Below, piece after piece: positions 14,422 to 16,853 of a stretch of 16,853 bases of DNA. Positions within the stretch are counted from its first letter, which is position 1. Every line of letters starts with the position of its first letter. The stretch lies in contig CALGGO010000066.1 in the NCBI GenBank assembly GCA_937916085.1, forward strand, positions 1 through 16,853, given 5' to 3'. A model generated the notes under the pieces. It made no database searches and had not been told where the DNA came from. It was given only the letters and a program-made list of their open reading frames with translations. Made by a program: the position numbers and the translations under genes. This DNA is from an uncultured Prevotellaceae bacterium. GTDB lineage: Bacteria > Bacteroidota > Bacteroidia > Bacteroidales > Muribaculaceae.

Positions 14422-14464
14422 AAAAAAATAAAGAGAGCCAACTCGTAATGAGTTGACTCTCTTT
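14422..14464 (-). terminator. Terminator of tRNA-Gln
   Basis: Arms 14430-14444 and 14450-14464 pair at 14 of 15 positions around a 5-nt loop. On the minus strand they follow the tRNA by 3 nt and are followed by a T-rich run (TTTATTTTTTT). It is a strong intrinsic terminator. Confidence 0.9.
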
Positions 14465-14467
14465 GCG

Positions 14468-14538
14468 TTGTCCTACCCGGACTCGAACCAGGAAATGCGG
14501 CACCAAAAACCGTTGTGTTACCATTACACTATAGGACA
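14468..14538 (-). tRNA. tRNA-Gln (anticodon TTG)
   Basis: 71 nt that fold as a full cloverleaf. The acceptor TGTCCTA/TAGGACA pairs at all seven positions. The D arm is GTGT/ACAC, and the anticodon loop TTTTGGT has T33 and anticodon TTG. The T arm is CCTGG-TTCGAGT-CCGGG and the discriminator is A. The top of the anticodon stem is an A.C mismatch and its base next to the loop is T.G, making the stem weak. No 3' CCA is encoded (CGC follows). It has its own promoter (14577-14608) and terminator. Confidence 0.95.
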
Positions 14539-14576
14539 ATCCTAACATCATGAGAACAGAATTCCCAAATGCGGTG

Positions 14577-14608
14577 CAAAATTACATCAGTTTGCGCAAT
14601 CTACCAAA
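14577..14608 (-). promoter_or_regulatory. Promoter of tRNA-Gln
   Basis: On the minus strand TTTG (14605-14608), a 20-bp spacer, then TAATTTTG (14577-14584). The tRNA 5' end at 14538 is about 38 nt downstream, leaving a short 5' leader for RNase P. Confidence 0.8.
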
Positions 14609-14664
14609 TTTTTCGAGATTTTTTTTGGTTTTGTCATTCATTTGAAGAAATTTCAAACAATTCC

Positions 14665-14679
14665 AACGCTATCAGCGTT
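14665..14679 (-). terminator. Possible weak terminator hairpin downstream of tyrS
   Basis: Perfect 6-bp stem AACGCT-atc-AGCGTT. Only a poor T-rich stretch follows on the minus strand. It lies beyond element C, 225 nt after the tyrS stop. Confidence 0.3.
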
Positions 14680-14682
14680 TCC

Positions 14683-14904
14683 CTCTCCACTCTCCACTGT
14701 TTTCATTTTTAGACATAAGAACATAAGTTCATAGTTCGTTTATCGTTTATCGAAGACAGGTGTGAGAGTTGTAGCAACGCATTCTCTAATCTCTAATCGT
14801 GCGAAGCACAATTTAATCACTAATCGCGCGAAGCACAATTAATCACTAATCGCGCGAAGCGCAACTAATCCTTAATCAGCGCAAAGCGCTCTCCACTCTC
14901 CACT
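14683..14904. repeat. Hairpin element copy C in the tyrS downstream spacer
   Basis: This gene-less spacer (14609-14903) is mostly a relative of copies A and B. Positions 14699-14733 match 4985-5019 exactly, then the middle differs. Four hairpin units follow at 26-27 bp spacing: GTGCGAAGCAC (14799), GCGCGAAGCAC (14826), GCGCGAAGCGC (14852) and AGCGCAAAGCGCT (14878). A 16-bp direct repeat, ctctccactctccact, flanks the whole at 14683-14698 and 14889-14904, the second copy touching the tyrS stop. Confidence 0.8.
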
Positions 14905-16196
14905 TATTTCGCTATGAGCAGGAAGTAGTTCTTCTTGCCGCGCTGGGCGAGGATGTACTTGTCGTTGAGCAGGAATGAGCTGTCGATGACCATGTTCTGG
15001 TCGGTGACTTTCTCCTTGTTGATGCTCACGCCCCCACCTTGCGTCATCTTGCGCATCTCGCCCTTGCTGGGGAAGACGGCGGCGTTGTCGGTAAGCAGCA
15101 CGATGGCTGGCACGCCCTCGTTGAGTGCCTCGCGGCTGACCTCAAACTGTGGCACACCCTCAAACACCGAGAGCAATGTGTCCTCGTCAATCTTGTGGAG
15201 GATATCCTTTGCCTTGTTGCTGAAGAGAATCTGCGAAGCCTCAACAGCCATCTCATAGTCCTGCTCCGAGTGTACCATGATGGTGATTTCCTTGGCGAGA
15301 CGCTTCTGCAACGGACGCATGCCCGGGTCGCGCTCCTGCTCCTCCTCGAGGGCTTGGATTTCCTCTTGGGTGAGGTCGGTGAAAATCTTGATGTACTTGG
15401 CGGCGTCGGCGTCGCTCACGTTGAGCCAGAACTGGTAGAACTTGTAAGGCGAGGTGCGCTTGGGGTCGAGCCACACGTTGCCGCTCTCGGTCTTGCCGAA
15501 CTTGCCGCCATCGGCCTTGGTGATAAGCGGGCAGGTGATGGCGAAAGCCTCGCCGCCGGCGATGCGGCGAATTAGCTCGGTGCCGGTGGTGATGTTGCCC
15601 CACTGGTCGCTGCCACCCATCTGCAGGCGGCATCCCTCGTGCTCATAGAGGTAGAGGAAGTCATAGCCCTGGAGCAGCTGGTAACTGAACTCGGTGAACG
15701 ACATGCCGTGGTCGGCGTTGGCTGCCAAGCGCTTCTTCACGCTGTCCTTTGCCATCATGTAGTTCACGGTGATGTGCTTGCCGATGTCACGGATGAAGTT
15801 CAGGAACGAGAATTCCTTCATCCAGTCGTAGTTGTTCACGAGGATGGCGTGGTTAGGGGCGTCGCTGTCGAAGTCAAGGAAGTGCGACAGCTGAGCCTTA
15901 ATAGCCTCCTGGTTGTGGCGAAGGGTCTCCTCGTCGATGAGCTTGCGCTCCTGCGACTTCATCGAGGGGTCACCTATCATGCCTGTGGCGCCGCCAACGA
16001 GGGCGATGGGGCGATGGCCTGCACGCTGGAAATGCTTGAGCATCATAATGCTTACCAAGTGACCAATGTGCAATGAATCGGCAGTTGGGTCAATGCCCAC
16101 GTAGGCACTCGTCATCTCTTTGTTCAACTGTTCTTCAGTACCTGGCATGATATTGGCAATCATACCTCTCCAAGTTAGTTCTTCTACAAAATTCAT
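14904..16196 (-). CDS. tyrS: Tyrosyl-tRNA synthetase
   Basis: 430 aa from MNFVEELTWRGM. HIGH (in DSLHIGHL, about residue 43) and the KMSKS-equivalent KFGKTES mark a class I synthetase. AYVGIDPTADS, YQLLQGYDF and GGSDQWGN are TyrRS-specific tyrosine-binding blocks. The C-terminal 80 or so residues (GGGVSINKEKVTD) form an S4 RNA-binding domain. It charges tRNA-Tyr in the cytoplasm. A longer frame reaches 16235 (TTG) with an ATG at 16229, but the -7 box at 16240-16247 would leave almost no leader, whereas 16196 gives about 38 nt and the usual Bacteroidales N-terminus. It is divergent from pckA. Confidence 0.95.
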   Translation of the reverse strand: MNFVEELTWRGMIANIMPGTEEQLNKEMTSAYVGIDPTADSLHIGHLVSIMMLKHFQRAGHRPIALVGGATGMIGDPSMKSQERKLIDEETLRHNQEAIKAQLSHFLDFDSDAPNHAILVNNYDWMKEFSFLNFIRDIGKHITVNYMMAKDSVKKRLAANADHGMSFTEFSYQLLQGYDFLYLYEHEGCRLQMGGSDQWGNITTGTELIRRIAGGEAFAITCPLITKADGGKFGKTESGNVWLDPKRTSPYKFYQFWLNVSDADAAKYIKIFTDLTQEEIQALEEEQERDPGMRPLQKRLAKEITIMVHSEQDYEMAVEASQILFSNKAKDILHKIDEDTLLSVFEGVPQFEVSREALNEGVPAIVLLTDNAAVFPSKGEMRKMTQGGGVSINKEKVTDQNMVIDSSFLLNDKYILAQRGKKNYFLLIAK

Positions 16197-16239
16197 CGAT
16201 TTATAACGTGTTTTTAGTGAATATTCCATTTTCAAACCG

Positions 16240-16247
16240 CAAAGGTA
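16240..16247 (-). promoter_or_regulatory. -7 box of tyrS
   Basis: TACCTTTG on the minus strand. TTTT, not TTTG, occupies the -33 position 20 bp upstream. It decides the tyrS start at 16196. Confidence 0.65.
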
Positions 16248-16349
16248 CGACTTTTTTTGCTATCTAAAAAATTGTATATCATTAAAAGAAAAAAATGGTT
16301 AATTAAGGAAATCTTTCTTCAATTATTTTTTTATATAAAATACTATGTG

Positions 16350-16357
16350 TAATTTTG
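16350..16357 (+). promoter_or_regulatory. -7 box of pckA
   Basis: TAATTTTG followed by C, with TTTT 20 bp upstream. The leader is about 65 nt and A-rich; no riboswitch-like fold is seen in it. Confidence 0.65.
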
Positions 16358-16428
16358 CGTTCTAAAAATGAGGTTAATTCAATAGGGAAAATTTTTAAAT
16401 CAAAAATACATCAAAAACAATTACAGCT

Positions 16429-16853
16429 ATGGCAAAATTTGATAAGTCAGTATTAGCGAAGTATGGCATCACTGATGTTCAGGAGGTGCTCTACAACCCC
16501 ACTTATGAGGTATTGTTCAACGAGGAGACCAAAGACGGTCTCGAGGGATTTGACGTGGGTCAGGAGACTGAGCTCGGCGCCATCAACGTGATGACCGGCA
16601 TCTACACTGGCCGCTCGCCTAAGGACAAGTTCATCGTGATGGACGAGAACAGCAAGGACACCGTGTGGTGGACTACTCCCGATTATCCTAACGACAACCA
16701 CCCCGCCAGCCTCGAGACTTGGGCTGCAGTGAAAAAGCTTGCACAAAAACAGCTGAGCGGTAAGCGTCTGTTTGTCGTTGACGGTTTCTGCGGCACTCAC
16801 AAGGACACCCGCATGAAGGTGCGCTTCATCATGGAGGTGGCTTGGCAGGCCCA
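16429..16853 (+). CDS. pckA: Phosphoenolpyruvate carboxykinase (ATP), 5' part
   Basis: Open from ATG at 16429 to the window end: 141 codons plus two bases, about a quarter of a normal protein. It begins MAKFDKSVLAKYGITD. GIYTGRSPKDKFIV (about 58-71) is the conserved Arg-containing substrate-binding block of ATP-type PEPCK, and FVVDGFCGTHKDTRMKVRF (near 122-140) also matches. The ATP-binding P-loop lies beyond the window. The enzyme interconverts oxaloacetate and PEP with ATP. In Bacteroidales it often works in the carboxylating direction during succinate/propionate fermentation (established for relatives, inferred here). Confidence 0.93.
   Translation, partial: MAKFDKSVLAKYGITDVQEVLYNPTYEVLFNEETKDGLEGFDVGQETELGAINVMTGIYTGRSPKDKFIVMDENSKDTVWWTTPDYPNDNHPASLETWAAVKKLAQKQLSGKRLFVVDGFCGTHKDTRMKVRFIMEVAWQA

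Overview
The window looks like a Bacteroidota (Bacteroidales, Prevotella/Muribaculaceae-like) chromosome. The protein families fit this, and so do the promoters: many genes on both strands carry TAnnTTTG -7 boxes, four of them with a TTTG or TTG -33 box exactly 20 bp upstream. Shine-Dalgarno sequences are not evident. The stretch is mostly housekeeping, with an AT-rich and poorly recognisable segment at the left edge. No CRISPR array, rRNA, transposase or phage gene was seen.

Layout. 1-1165 (+): tail of a zinc-ribbon protein, an 80-aa two-helix membrane protein and a 282-aa membrane-anchored protein, joined by ATGA start/stop overlaps and AT-rich. 1324-2119 (-): an untracked 37-aa mini-rubredoxin followed by a rubrerythrin with an N-terminal rubredoxin domain, an oxidative-stress pair with its own promoter and terminator. 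2358-2744 (+): Tyr-rich lipoprotein with a strong terminator. 2878-4976 (+): a GT4 glycosyltransferase overlapping a flavodoxin-domain protein with a Sec signal. 5230-7684 (+): radical SAM protein, LD-carboxypeptidase (ldcA) and a lipoprotein. 7759-9078 (-): small acidic protein and a BASS-family transporter. 9501-10808 (+): AAA/DUF4143 ATPase behind a 5-unit repeat array. 10824-12704 (-): UPF1-like helicase, divergent from 12797-14261 (+), an SDR oxidoreductase and a viroplasmin-type RNase H (rnhA). 14468-14538 (-): tRNA-Gln(TTG). 14904-16196 (-): tyrS, divergent from pckA, which starts at 16429 and runs off the window.

The most unusual material is intergenic. A 146-bp element occurs twice, about 3 kb apart, with one mismatch, and a related third element lies downstream of tyrS. 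Its 3' part is built of 26-27 bp units carrying short hairpins with a GCGAAGC core. The stems vary in a compensatory way, and one copy supplies the last codons and stop of the transporter gene. Many other spacers hold perfect or near-perfect 7-, 8- or 9-bp tandem arrays, each with a different word, and the DUF4143 ATPase promoter is the last unit of a 32-33 bp array. No multi-gene system that is clearly new is seen. The best candidates for undescribed biology are the hairpin element family, the promoter array of the ATPase and the left-edge membrane operon.
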